This document shows, one piece after another, positions 25,543 to 33,669 of a DNA stretch of 64,000 nt. Below the pieces are notes generated by a model. It saw nothing but the letters and a program-made list of their open reading frames with translations, was not told where the DNA came from and did not search any database. This DNA comes from Cyclobacterium qasimii M12-11B (GTDB taxonomy: Bacteria > Bacteroidota > Bacteroidia > Cytophagales > Cyclobacteriaceae). A program made the position numbers and the translations under genes. The stretch spans positions 21,621-85,620 of the forward strand of contig NZ_ATNM01000143.1 in NCBI RefSeq assembly GCF_000427295.1. The letters run 5' to 3'. How positions within the stretch are numbered: the first letter of the stretch is position 1; each line of letters opens with the position of its first letter.

Positions 25543-26775
25543 TTACACCTCTATTGATAGCATCTCAACGCCATTGTGGCTATTTCGATGAAATAGATAC
25601 ATATAAATAAAAATCCCTAATGGTAAAAAGCAACTGAGTAAAAACATGCCTTCATGGAAATAAGTCAAAGTGCCCCATTTCTGCCAAATGTAAAAGCCTT
25701 GGGCAAACAAAAGCATTTCAGAACCTATAAACCCCAAATAAAATGGCCATATCGCTGGTTTTAACACATCTTCAGAAGATCCTGAAGCATAGGTATTAAA
25801 AAAGGAAAACATCAAGTAGGCAGAGAACAATCCCAGCATATTAAGGTGAATAAAACCAATAATAAATACGCGAAGAAAAACAGCCATTTCGGCTAGCACC
25901 GGCACTACCAACAGGGTTTGAAAAGCCACCCGAATAAGCCCTACAATTAAAGCCAGCATCAAAAATTGTTTCGCTACTGAAGAGAAAGAAAGTGATGGTT
26001 TTTGTGCAGCTATCTTTTTTGAAAAAAGAATAGCCCCTAAGCCAACAAGCTGAATAACAACCCCGACAGCATTGATGTAATAAGCCCAATTCCACTTATA
26101 GGCCCAGAACAATACCAATGCAAAAGTCAAAATCTGGCTACTTAAAATCAACCAGTAAACAATACGAAAACCTGACCAAGGAATTACTGGTTTGAAGTCT
26201 TTTAAAACAAGGGTTAAGAGCGCAAATAATAGCCAACCATTGAACTGAAAGTGCAGATAAAATTGAATGGCTACCTGGTAAAGGATCCCACCACCACCTC
26301 CGGACCCCATAATCACAGCTACCGCCCAGACACCAAGTGTAGATAGGACGAGAAGGCTTAATGCGGTTTTCAATAAGAGGGTTATTTGTACATCTTCCTT
26401 ATTATGGTCTTTCCATACCCTGAAAACAAATAGGTAGCTTAAAAGAATATGAAGGGAAGAAAAAAATATTGAAAACCCTGCATAGCCCTGCAAGGGAAAG
26501 GCTACCATCATACCAGTTACAGCCATTTGAGTCAACCAAAATAGCCATGAATAGATGGGTTTTGAGGCCATTTCCTTGCTTAGGAATCTACCGTGGATCA
26601 TTAAAAAAAACCCAATATATAGCCAACCTAAAAGGGCAACATGAGAGTGGCCATGTAGCATGTTCTTGTAATCCAACCAGTTTAGCTCCCAAACAAAAAC
26701 CGCCCTAAGCAACAAGCCCATAACAGCCGCAATAAAAAAATTAAGCATTGAAATTAAAACCCAGGATTTCCTCAT
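25543..26775 (-). CDS. Polytopic membrane protein with conserved-looking His motifs, function unknown
   Basis: The 410-residue protein has roughly ten to twelve hydrophobic helices. Histidine-rich signatures lie inside or at the edges of helices: LHGHSHVALLGWLY (~39-52), FYLHFQFNGWLLF (~173-185) and FIHLNMLGLFSAY (~313-325). They resemble metal- or haem-ligating motifs in haem-copper oxidase- and NnrS-like membrane proteins, but I cannot assign it to either. It lies next to the nitrite/NO gene block (BlaI/BlaR1 then nirK), which makes a haem- or copper-related redox role plausible. The gene is convergent with chrA and divergent from the blaI-like gene. Confidence 0.7.
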   Translation of the reverse strand: MRKSWVLISMLNFFIAAVMGLLLRAVFVWELNWLDYKNMLHGHSHVALLGWLYIGFFLMIHGRFLSKEMASKPIYSWLFWLTQMAVTGMMVAFPLQGYAGFSIFFSSLHILLSYLFVFRVWKDHNKEDVQITLLLKTALSLLVLSTLGVWAVAVIMGSGGGGGILYQVAIQFYLHFQFNGWLLFALLTLVLKDFKPVIPWSGFRIVYWLILSSQILTFALVLFWAYKWNWAYYINAVGVVIQLVGLGAILFSKKIAAQKPSLSFSSVAKQFLMLALIVGLIRVAFQTLLVVPVLAEMAVFLRVFIIGFIHLNMLGLFSAYLMFSFFNTYASGSSEDVLKPAIWPFYLGFIGSEMLLFAQGFYIWQKWGTLTYFHEGMFLLSCFLPLGIFIYMYLFHRNSHNGVEMLSIEV

Positions 26776-27028
26776 TATTCGACTGTATTTGTATTGGACA
26801 TTCGTGCAATCAACGCCCTAACCAATAACCTCACTAAATCATATAAAACAAAATTACATATAAATTAAGATAGTTTTATCTTTTTATATGGCGCTATGCT
26901 AAAAACCTGGCTATCGTCTTATTTTGGTGAGAAAAAGAAAAGCTGATCATGTCTATATTGTTTTAGGCCACTTATTCTATTGAATCATTTGGTAAGTAAG
27001 CATTTATGAAAAAAAAGTCAACTTAAAT

Positions 27029-27062
27029 TTTGAGTTATAAAATATTTATCTACATTTGTAGA
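27029..27062 (+). promoter_or_regulatory. blaI-like promoter with overlapping BlaI/MecI-type operator
   Basis: A -33 element TTTG (27029-27032) and a -7 box TACATTTG (27051-27058) are 18 bp apart. The palindrome TCTACATTTGTAGA (27049-27062) covers the -7 box and has the TACA...TGTA core recognised by BlaI/MecI/CopY repressors. This implies autorepression of the regulator pair by blocking polymerase. Confidence 0.7.
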
Positions 27063-27082
27063 ACACATTACGCAAACATAGA

Positions 27083-27454
27083 ATGAATTTATCCAAATCC
27101 GAAGAAAAACTGATGGAATTGATCTGGTCGAACCAGCCCATATTTATGAAAGAACTATTGGAAGTTCTTCCGGAACCCAAACCTGCTCCCAGCACCGTGG
27201 CAACATTACTGAAACGCATGCAGCAAAAAGGGTATGTGGGGTTCAAATTGTTTGGAAATTCAAGACAATACCATGCACTTGTAAAGAAGCCGGATTACTT
27301 TTCTGGACAGGTAAAGACCATCATTAAGGATTTTTTCTCTGATTCTCCTCTTCAGTTTGCCTCATTTTTCACCAAAAAAGCTGATCTAACCACAAAAGAA
27401 TTGGAAGAAATTAAAAAACTCGTCGAAACGGAAATTGAAAGAAGAAAAAAATGA
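27083..27454 (+). CDS. BlaI/MecI/CopY-family transcriptional repressor
   Basis: The 123-residue protein has a winged-helix domain (LSKSEEKLMELIWSNQPIFMKELLEVLPEPKPAPSTVATLL, recognition-helix STVATLLKRMQQKGYV) and a C-terminal dimerisation helix. Length and motif match BlaI/MecI. It overlaps the M56 peptidase gene by 4 bp (ATGA), the standard BlaI-BlaR1 arrangement. In the known system the sensor peptidase causes loss of the repressor. No beta-lactamase or PBP gene is nearby; in Bacteroidota such pairs regulate diverse envelope or metal responses. The operator at 27049-27062 predicts autoregulation, and nirK downstream may or may not be a target. Confidence 0.93.
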   Translation: MNLSKSEEKLMELIWSNQPIFMKELLEVLPEPKPAPSTVATLLKRMQQKGYVGFKLFGNSRQYHALVKKPDYFSGQVKTIIKDFFSDSPLQFASFFTKKADLTTKELEEIKKLVETEIERRKK

Positions 27455-28677
27455 TGGTAGACTTAATCAAATTTATCGCTTGTTCGGCAATCCTTATGCT
27501 GCTTTTTCGCCTTTTTCTGGCCAAAGAGAAAACATTTCTATTAAACCGTTGGGTGCTTATATTTTTGATACCTGCAGCCATGCTTGTTCCCTTCTTTAGT
27601 ATTCCCGTATTTCTGCCACAGGAAATCGCAGTCCAGACGAGCTATCTTCAACTGGCCCAGCAGCAAGCTCATCCCTCTCAGGTTATTCCTTCGCCTTCAA
27701 CGGGCATCTCTCCACTATTTTGGCTTTTAACGGTTTACCTGACCGTGTCTTTTATCCTTCTCGCGATAAAATCAAGTGCATTAATCAGGTTAATCAACTG
27801 GACCAAAAAGGACTCATTACAGCCCATGAAAGGTGCAATGCTTGTTTTATCAGAAAAAGTCTTGTCTCCATTTAGTTTTGGAAAATTCATTTTCATGCAT
27901 CCCTCAACTTATAGGGAAGCCAGCGAAAAGACCGATATGATCCTAAAACATGAGCTCGCTCACATCAGACAAAACCATTATATTGATTTGGCAATAATGG
28001 AGTTCCTTACTGTGGTTTTTTGGTTCAATCCAATTGTATTTATGGTGAAGAAAGCCATGGTGCTTAACCATGAATACCTTGCCGACCAAGACGTGCAAAA
28101 TTTTGTCCACCCAATAAAATACAAAAAACTCCTTCTAAAACTCACTGTCCATAACACCCCGATGGCATTGACAAGTGCCATATCTTCTTCCACACTAAAA
28201 CACCGTTTAATCATGTTAAATAAACCCTTAAAGAAAACGACTATGCGCCTTCGAATCGCTTATTTCAGCTTATCAACATTACTGATAGTTACTGGATTTT
28301 CATTAAAGATCAGTGCCCATCAGCCAAATCCGATTCCTCCAAATACTCAGACACAATTGTTTGAGATCCAAGACATCACGTTGGACAAACAACCCGAATT
28401 TCAAGGGGAAATAAGCAATGGAGAAATCCATTCAAATAAGAATGCATTGAAAGTTAATGCCAAATATGCCAATGGAATGTGGAAAGGTACGGTCCAAGAT
28501 CCCAAAGGAAACCTACTTCCAGGTGCCACTATTATAGTCGAGCAAACTAAAACAAGTTCGGTAGTTGTAGGAACTGTAACAGATATTAATGGAAAATTCA
28601 CTATAAAAACAAGTTCAACAGCAACCCTTATTGTTAGTTTCAAAGATTATAAAACCGTAAAATTAAAACAAAATTGA
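27451..28677 (+). CDS. BlaR1-like M56 membrane metallopeptidase with C-terminal carboxypeptidase-regulatory-like domain
   Basis: The 408-residue protein has N-terminal membrane helices, then the zinc motif LKHELAHIRQNHYIDL (HExxH near residue 167) with downstream HEYLADQ supplying further metal-site residues. Another membrane span lies near residues 265-285 (YFSLSTLLIVTGFSLKI). The periplasmic tail has GTVQDPKGNLLPGATIIVEQ and GTVTDINGKFTIKT, a carboxypeptidase-regulatory-like beta-sandwich in place of the penicillin-sensor domain of true BlaR1. The ligand is therefore unlikely to be a beta-lactam. Start overlaps the repressor stop (ATGATG). Confidence 0.92.
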   Translation: MMVDLIKFIACSAILMLLFRLFLAKEKTFLLNRWVLIFLIPAAMLVPFFSIPVFLPQEIAVQTSYLQLAQQQAHPSQVIPSPSTGISPLFWLLTVYLTVSFILLAIKSSALIRLINWTKKDSLQPMKGAMLVLSEKVLSPFSFGKFIFMHPSTYREASEKTDMILKHELAHIRQNHYIDLAIMEFLTVVFWFNPIVFMVKKAMVLNHEYLADQDVQNFVHPIKYKKLLLKLTVHNTPMALTSAISSSTLKHRLIMLNKPLKKTTMRLRIAYFSLSTLLIVTGFSLKISAHQPNPIPPNTQTQLFEIQDITLDKQPEFQGEISNGEIHSNKNALKVNAKYANGMWKGTVQDPKGNLLPGATIIVEQTKTSSVVVGTVTDINGKFTIKTSSTATLIVSFKDYKTVKLKQN

Positions 28678-28750
28678 AACTTAGCATCCAATTAAATTAG
28701 ACCTTTAGTCAATGCGGGTAGCATTAAAAACTTTGATAAGGTCATCTAAC

Positions 28751-28790
28751 AAAGGTTACATGCAATTATTCATGTAACCTTTGTTTTTAT
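28751..28790 (+). terminator. Rho-independent terminator after the BlaR1-like gene
   Basis: AAAGGTTACATG (28751-28762) and CATGTAACCTTT (28771-28782) form a perfect 12-bp stem with an 8-nt loop, followed by GTTTTTAT. It ends the blaI/M56 operon and separates it from nirK. Confidence 0.85.
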
Positions 28791-29006
28791 ACAGGTGATT
28801 AAAAACCGACCTGATTAACAGTCTTTTAATCAAGACAATGAAAACCAAGTAGAAATACCACGTTCCACTCGTCATTACTATTTTAATATGGTACATTTAC
28901 ATATATTCAAAATAATGTAATTTTTTATAACATTATTAAAGATGTAAATAATTATATTTTTTATTTATTCAAAATAAAATGTATTATTACAATTAATATC
29001 TCATTA

Positions 29007-29022
29007 CATGACAAATGTCATG
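29007..29022. promoter_or_regulatory. FNR/CRP-type palindrome upstream of nirK
   Basis: CATGACAAATGTCATG is a 7-2-7 perfect inverted repeat containing TGAC-N4-GTCA, the half-site layout bound by CRP/FNR-family regulators such as NO- or oxygen-responsive NnrR/DNR proteins. Its centre lies 51.5 bp from the upstream edge of a TATCTTTA -7-like box (29066-29073). No CRP/FNR gene is in the window. Confidence 0.55.
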
Positions 29023-29137
29023 ATCTGACCTAATTTTTGCTTTATCAGGTGGAACGCTCTCTTACTATCTTTACCACATAAAACAGTACCAAAAGAAGCT
29101 TATAAAAAATCACAACCTATATAAATACTAGTTTATC

Positions 29138-30610
29138 ATGGAAATAAAAAAATTGAATTCATTTAGAGGATATTTTTATCTTTTTATCCTTTTAATTCCA
29201 GTAATAATAGTTGGATGCCAAAGCAATGAATCAGAAAAAAGGTACACGCCAAAAAGTGTTGCTGATTATTCTAAAATAAAGGTATTTGGAGAAGAACATG
29301 CCACACTTACCGCACCACCAAACGTACCACCACCAGTTGGAAACAGGCCTGCAAAAAAACTTTTTGTTGAAATGGAAATCATCGAAAAGGAGGGTGAAAT
29401 GGCAGATGGAGTCACCTATATGTATTGGACATTTGGTGGCTCAGTACCCGGTTCCTTCATCAGGACGAGAGTCGGTGACGTCGTAGAATTCACTATCAGC
29501 AACCACCCAGACAACAAACTACCACACAATATAGACCTTCATGCGGTAACAGGACAAGGAGGTGGAGCGGAAGCTTCATTTGTTGCTCCAGGCCAGCAAA
29601 AGGTGTTCTCTTTTAAAGTTATCAACCCAGGCCTGTTCGTATATCACTGTGCAACAGCACCTGTTGGTATGCACATTGCAAATGGCATGTATGGTTTGAT
29701 ATTGGTTGAACCAGAGGGAGGATTACCTCCTGTGGATAGAGAGTTTTATGTAATGCAAGGTGACTTTTATACAGAAGGAAAATTTGGACAGCAAGGATTA
29801 CAACCATTTAGCATGCAAAAAGCCATTGATGAAAACCCTGATTACGTATTGTTTAATGGAAAGGTTAATGGCCTCTCAGGTGACAACAGTATCACAGCTA
29901 AAGTTGGTGAAAACATCAGGATATTTTTCGGTAATGGAGGCCCAAATTTAGTTTCCTCCTTCCATGTTATCGGTGAGATTTTTGACAAAGTTTACCTTGA
30001 AGGAGGTGAACAATTCAATCACAATGTTCAAACAACTCTGGTTCCTGCTGGCGGATCTGCTATTGTAGAATTTGTGGCAGATGTACCCTCCAATCTGGTA
30101 ATTGTAGACCATAGTATTTTCAGGGCATTTAATAAAGGGGCTTTAGGTATTCTTTCCGTGTCCGGAGAAGAGAACAAGGAGATTTTTGCCGGCGCAATAA
30201 TGGAAGGGATATATCAACCAGAAGGCAGCGTAATACAGAATATGCCTAAAAGTGAACTGGAAATTGAAGCTCCTGCAAATCTTACCAAAGAAGAGCAACT
30301 TATTGCCGGTAAAAACCTTTACATGCAAGCATGCTTTGCTTGTCATCAGCCAAACGGTGAAGGGATTCCAAATGCCTTCCCCCCACTTGCTAAATCAGAT
30401 TATCTCAATGCAGATGTAGATCGCTCTATAGGGATATTGCTCCATGGCTTGTCAGGTGAGCTAGTTGTTAACGGTAAGACTTATAATAGTATAATGCCTG
30501 CGCAACAAATGAATGATAGCGAGATTGCCAATGTTTTGACCTACGTATACAATAGCTGGGGCAATAGTGGAAAAGTCGTCACACCGCAAATGGTAAAAGC
30601 ACAAAGATAA
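29138..30610 (+). CDS. nirK: Copper nitrite reductase lipoprotein with C-terminal cytochrome c domain
   Basis: The 490-residue protein has a lipoprotein signal (lipobox IVGC, Cys 27). Two cupredoxin domains follow (~70-360). PHNIDLHAVTG carries the catalytic Asp and copper-binding His residues. YHCATAPVGMH has the type-1 copper Cys, His and Met ligands near residues 169-182, and SSFHVIGEIFD holds the second catalytic His. Near residue 399, CFACH is a haem c motif within a ~95-residue cytochrome domain (Met ligand in SIMPAQQM). It reduces nitrite to NO in the periplasm, with the fused cytochrome as the likely electron entry. nirV starts 1 nt inside its stop. An FNR-like site lies upstream. Confidence 0.97.
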   Translation: MEIKKLNSFRGYFYLFILLIPVIIVGCQSNESEKRYTPKSVADYSKIKVFGEEHATLTAPPNVPPPVGNRPAKKLFVEMEIIEKEGEMADGVTYMYWTFGGSVPGSFIRTRVGDVVEFTISNHPDNKLPHNIDLHAVTGQGGGAEASFVAPGQQKVFSFKVINPGLFVYHCATAPVGMHIANGMYGLILVEPEGGLPPVDREFYVMQGDFYTEGKFGQQGLQPFSMQKAIDENPDYVLFNGKVNGLSGDNSITAKVGENIRIFFGNGGPNLVSSFHVIGEIFDKVYLEGGEQFNHNVQTTLVPAGGSAIVEFVADVPSNLVIVDHSIFRAFNKGALGILSVSGEENKEIFAGAIMEGIYQPEGSVIQNMPKSELEIEAPANLTKEEQLIAGKNLYMQACFACHQPNGEGIPNAFPPLAKSDYLNADVDRSIGILLHGLSGELVVNGKTYNSIMPAQQMNDSEIANVLTYVYNSWGNSGKVVTPQMVKAQR

Positions 30611-31374
30611 TGAAAAATTGGGTATTAATAGGGGCACTTGCATTGATCCATTTTTCCACTTTTGGTCAGGAAAATGCGATGAAAAAAATAGATGGGGGGT
30701 CTTACCTCCCACTCTATGGCAACTCAAATGAAGAAGTAAATGTAAGTGCCTTTTATATTGACCCACTTCCTGTAACACATGAAGCGTACCTGGAATTCGT
30801 GAAAGAATATCCGGAATGGCAAAAATCTAAGGTAAAAGGATTATTTGCAGACAAAAGATACTTAGAAGTTTGGGAAAATGATCTATCCTATCCATCAGTA
30901 TTGAAAAACAGTCCAGTTATTCAAGTTTCCTGGTTTGCGGCAAAGGCTTATTGCGCATGTCAAGGCAAACGTTTACCCACAGTCGATGAGTGGGAATATA
31001 TAGCCATGGCCAATGAAGTAAAAGAAGATGCCCGAGGAGATAGCCTTTATAATTTAGCGATTTTAAGAAGTTATGAAACCCCAAAAACCTATTTACTACA
31101 AGTAGGCAGTAAACCAAGTAATGTCTACGGGGTATATGATTTACATGGATTGGTCTGGGAGTGGACGCTTGATTTCAACTCTATCATCATTACAGGTGAG
31201 TCGAGAAACAATGGCAATACAGATCAAGGCTTATTTTGTGCAAGTGGTGCATTAGGTGCCAATGATCTGATGAACTATGCAGCTTTTATGCGGTACGCTA
31301 TGCGCTCTAGTTTAAAGGCCCGTTACAGTATGACCAACCTAGGTTTCAGATGTGCTAAAGACATCAAACAATAA
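30610..31374 (+). CDS. nirV: Formylglycine-generating-enzyme-fold protein NirV
   Basis: The 254-residue protein has a signal peptide (cleavage near FSTFGQ) and an FGE-sulfatase/SUMF1 domain: AFYIDPLPVTHEAYLEFV, PVIQVSWFAAKAYCACQGKRLPTVDEWEYIA, NVYGVYDLHGLVWEWT and a C-terminal NLGFRCAK. The gene overlaps the nirK stop by one base (TAATG), the arrangement known for nirK-nirV in denitrifiers, where NirV has an undefined accessory role. The catalytic copper Cys pair of true FGE is not evident: Cys residues occur in AYCACQG and FCAS but not in the usual positions. It is therefore unlikely to activate the sulfatase of the first region. Confidence 0.88.
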   Translation: MKNWVLIGALALIHFSTFGQENAMKKIDGGSYLPLYGNSNEEVNVSAFYIDPLPVTHEAYLEFVKEYPEWQKSKVKGLFADKRYLEVWENDLSYPSVLKNSPVIQVSWFAAKAYCACQGKRLPTVDEWEYIAMANEVKEDARGDSLYNLAILRSYETPKTYLLQVGSKPSNVYGVYDLHGLVWEWTLDFNSIIITGESRNNGNTDQGLFCASGALGANDLMNYAAFMRYAMRSSLKARYSMTNLGFRCAKDIKQ

Positions 31375-31411
31375 ATTTAATGCGGCATAATCTGCCATAA
31401 TTGACACGCTC

Positions 31412-32011
31412 ATGAAGATATCAATCACAATAATATTGGCACTTGTAGTATTCATTCAAGGCTGCAAAGAACAAACACCTTCAACCAAAATAACGCCAGA
31501 AGAAGTCCAGGAATTGAATGAAATGTCCATTTACAATTTACCCAGCAACTGGAATACACAAGATGGTAATCAAATATCTTTCATAGACCTTAAAGGGCAG
31601 CCACTAGTGGTTGTAATGATCTATACTTCATGCCAAACTGCTTGCCCGAGATTGGTTGCTGATATGCGTTTTATTGAAGAAAAAGTTGGGACTAAAGCAG
31701 CGACGCAACCTCGCTATGTATTGGTAAGTATTGACCCCTTGGTTGATACTCCTGAAAGACTAAAGAAATTTGCAGCTGAAAACGAAATGAGTGCTGATCA
31801 ATGGCTATTTCTTCAAGGTACCGAAGACAGCGTAAGAGATTTTGCCAACATCCTATCTGTAAAATACAAAAAGATAAACCCTATGGATTTTTCTCACTCT
31901 AATATCATTAGTGTCTTTGACAAAGAAGGAGTATTGCAATTCCAAAAAGAAGGGCTGGGATTAGAAAATGATGAGATTGTTGACCAAATTCTTGAGATTA
32001 GTAAAATTTAA
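31412..32011 (+). CDS. SCO1/SenC-family copper chaperone lipoprotein
   Basis: The 199-residue protein has a lipoprotein signal (lipobox IQGC, Cys 18) and a thioredoxin-like fold. The copper motif C-x-x-x-C is in YTSCQTACPRLVADM near residue 74, and the third ligand His is in DFSHSNIIS near residue 167. SCO proteins deliver copper or reduce Cys residues for copper-site assembly. It follows nirV by 37 bp in the same direction, so the natural client here is the copper centre of NirK; that partner is inferred from context. Confidence 0.93.
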   Translation: MKISITIILALVVFIQGCKEQTPSTKITPEEVQELNEMSIYNLPSNWNTQDGNQISFIDLKGQPLVVVMIYTSCQTACPRLVADMRFIEEKVGTKAATQPRYVLVSIDPLVDTPERLKKFAAENEMSADQWLFLQGTEDSVRDFANILSVKYKKINPMDFSHSNIISVFDKEGVLQFQKEGLGLENDEIVDQILEISKI

Positions 32012-32220
32012 TTCCAATGCTGTTCAAAAGTATTTCCCGACTTCATCCAGGCATTCCAAATTTTTTAAAGGCTGAGAACATTGATTAACCTGTGCAATCT
32101 ATCACTAGGACTGATTCAAAAATAGCACTATTTGGCTGTTTTTGATGTGGTCTTATCAACAAATAAATCGCCAATTTAGGTTAATAAAAAGGCGTCTTTA
32201 TAAGCAACGGTTTTTGTATT

Positions 32221-32619
32221 TCAACTTAGAGGGCTCATATTTCTTCCTTGGTAATACGCAATTTTTATCTGAAACATTTCAGCCATCTTTGCTGCTCTCC
32301 AGAGGGCTTCAGTTGCCTTTTCACCAAAAAAATTCTCCCTGAGTGTTTCCTGAAATAAAAACAACCAACGCTCAAAATGCTGCTTATCTATCGGTAATTT
32401 TGCGTGCGGCGGAAAGGGACTTCCATAATAAGTATGCTCCTTAAGTAAAACCGTCTGCCAAAACAGGTACATCTTTCCAAGGTGTTTCTCCCAATTACCT
32501 TTTATTTTCTGTTCAAAAATTGGCCCAATCAGTGTGTCTTCCCTTACTTTTCCGTAAAAAAGATCCACCAACTTCTTGATTTTATCTATTGAATCTAAAT
32601 CTTCTTTTTCGTTCCCCAC
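32221..32619 (-). CDS. Group III truncated haemoglobin
   Basis: The 132-residue protein begins at GTG 32619; there is no ATG in frame nearby. Group III trHb features are seen: DKIKKLVDLFYGKVREDTLIGPIFEQKI at the B/E region, LFWQTVLLKEHTYYGSP, and the proximal His in DKQHFERWLFLFQETL near residue 79. Such globins bind O2 or NO and are tied to NO or nitrosative stress. It is the last gene of a minus-strand operon with hemerythrin and Rrf2 genes (19-bp spacing), facing the nirK operon. This suggests removal of NO made by NirK. Confidence 0.93.
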   Translation of the reverse strand: MGNEKEDLDSIDKIKKLVDLFYGKVREDTLIGPIFEQKIKGNWEKHLGKMYLFWQTVLLKEHTYYGSPFPPHAKLPIDKQHFERWLFLFQETLRENFFGEKATEALWRAAKMAEMFQIKIAYYQGRNMSPLS

Positions 32620-32638
32620 CTTACAATTCAGTTAAAGA

Positions 32639-33079
32639 TTATTCCAGAATAGTTGACAAAGTAGCTTTTCCAGAAACAACTTCCTTTGCAAGTCCTTTTA
32701 TCGTTTTCTCTGAAAGCAATTTAGCTAAATTTTCTCTAATTGCTTTGTAGTCATTGTGAATAGGACAAGGATGGGATTCTGAGCACTGCTTTAAACCTAG
32801 ACCACATCCTTTGAAAAGCTTGTCGCCATCAATGGCCTTTACAAGGTCCAACAACCTCATGTTTTCTTGGTCATCACTTATATAGAAACCCCCATTGGGT
32901 CCTTTTGTAGAACTCACTAAATCTTGTTTCGCTAGAGATTGTAGAATTTTGGCAGTAAAAAACTCGGGAGCATCTATCTCTTTGCAGATGTCTTTGACTC
33001 CTAATTTCACTCCTTTTGTATTCTGGGACCAAATGTAAATAACTGCCCTAATTCCATATTCACATGCTTTAGAAAACAT
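32639..33079 (-). CDS. Rrf2-family [Fe-S] transcriptional regulator, NsrR-like
   Basis: The 146-residue protein has the Rrf2 winged helix (SKACEYGIRAVIYIW, TAKILQSLAKQDLVSSTKGPNGGFYI). A three-cysteine cluster, GCGLGLKQCSESHPCP, lies near residues 91-106 and matches the Fe-S ligand layout of NsrR/IscR-type proteins. NsrR senses NO through its cluster. Placement between hemerythrin (10 bp) and truncated haemoglobin (19 bp) genes in one operon supports an NO-sensing repressor role. A partial palindrome (33652-33669) upstream of the operon is a possible target. Confidence 0.92.
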   Translation of the reverse strand: MFSKACEYGIRAVIYIWSQNTKGVKLGVKDICKEIDAPEFFTAKILQSLAKQDLVSSTKGPNGGFYISDDQENMRLLDLVKAIDGDKLFKGCGLGLKQCSESHPCPIHNDYKAIRENLAKLLSEKTIKGLAKEVVSGKATLSTILE

Positions 33080-33089
33080 ATTCTTTAAT

Positions 33090-33572
33090 TTATTTAACCC
33101 AAAATTTATCCTCCCACTCTTCTGTTGTGGGTTTGTGGATTGCCGCTACTTTCTCCTCCATTTCCTCTAGTTCTTTGCTTTGTAATTCTACTTGCAAATA
33201 TTGGAAAAGCTTCCTTTCCTCAAAACGAATATGTGCCTCTACGAGCACACAAAGTTCCGTCAATTGCGCTGACAATTCATCTTCTTTGAGAACATCAAGT
33301 TTTTTGAATAACTTTCTAATCTCCTTGTGTTGCCCTTCTACTTCTTTTCTAAGCAAATCATTTTTTGCCATATACGAGAATATCACTTTTTCCTCTAGAA
33401 AGAAATGAGGTTCCAGATGCGTTAAGAAGAAATATTTCACATAATTGTGTAATCTTTCAGGTTGAATTCCTTTCTCTTGCCCCTGCCGTACCTTCCATAC
33501 TAACAACAAGCCAAAATGATGATCTCTAGAAACTGGCACAAATGCCGGGTGTCTCTTTAGCGGTTTTCCCAT
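33090..33572 (-). CDS. Hemerythrin HHE-domain protein
   Basis: ATG 33572 gives 160 residues; the only longer start is a TTG at 33608, too close to the predicted promoter. The four-helix bundle carries the diiron ligands in SRDHHFGLLLV, THLEPHFFLEEKVIF, GQHKEIRKLF and VEAHIRFEERKLF (H...HxxxE...H...HxxxE pattern). Such proteins bind O2 or NO or act in repair of Fe-S clusters (as RIC/YtfE). No N-terminal ScdA domain is present. It is the first gene of the hemerythrin - Rrf2 - truncated haemoglobin operon, so a nitrosative-stress role is likely. Confidence 0.9.
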   Translation of the reverse strand: MGKPLKRHPAFVPVSRDHHFGLLLVWKVRQGQEKGIQPERLHNYVKYFFLTHLEPHFFLEEKVIFSYMAKNDLLRKEVEGQHKEIRKLFKKLDVLKEDELSAQLTELCVLVEAHIRFEERKLFQYLQVELQSKELEEMEEKVAAIHKPTTEEWEDKFWVK

Positions 33573-33623
33573 AACAGGCTTACTTTTTATAGGCGAATAA
33601 TCGCCCAATATTTAAAAACTATT

Positions 33624-33669
33624 CAAAGATAAAGAGTATACAAGTAATTAAAAAGACATTTTTATCTTT
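33624..33669 (-). promoter_or_regulatory. Predicted promoter and Rrf2-type half-palindrome of the hemerythrin operon
   Basis: On the minus strand TATCTTTG (33624-33631) is a perfect -7 box 52 bp upstream of the ATG at 33572. Just upstream, AAAGACATTTTTATCTTT (33652-33669) is an imperfect inverted repeat (AAAGA...TCTTT arms) resembling AT-rich NsrR/Rrf2 sites. It would overlap the -33 region. Confidence 0.4.

Noticed and set aside
27083..28677. Beta-lactam resistance locus
   Set aside because: The BlaI/M56 pair lacks a penicillin-sensor domain and any beta-lactamase or PBP gene nearby.
30610..31374. Sulfatase-activating formylglycine-generating enzyme for the 1.9-3.4 kb sulfatase
   Set aside because: It is coupled to nirK, exported, and lacks evident catalytic Cys placement; NirV fits better.
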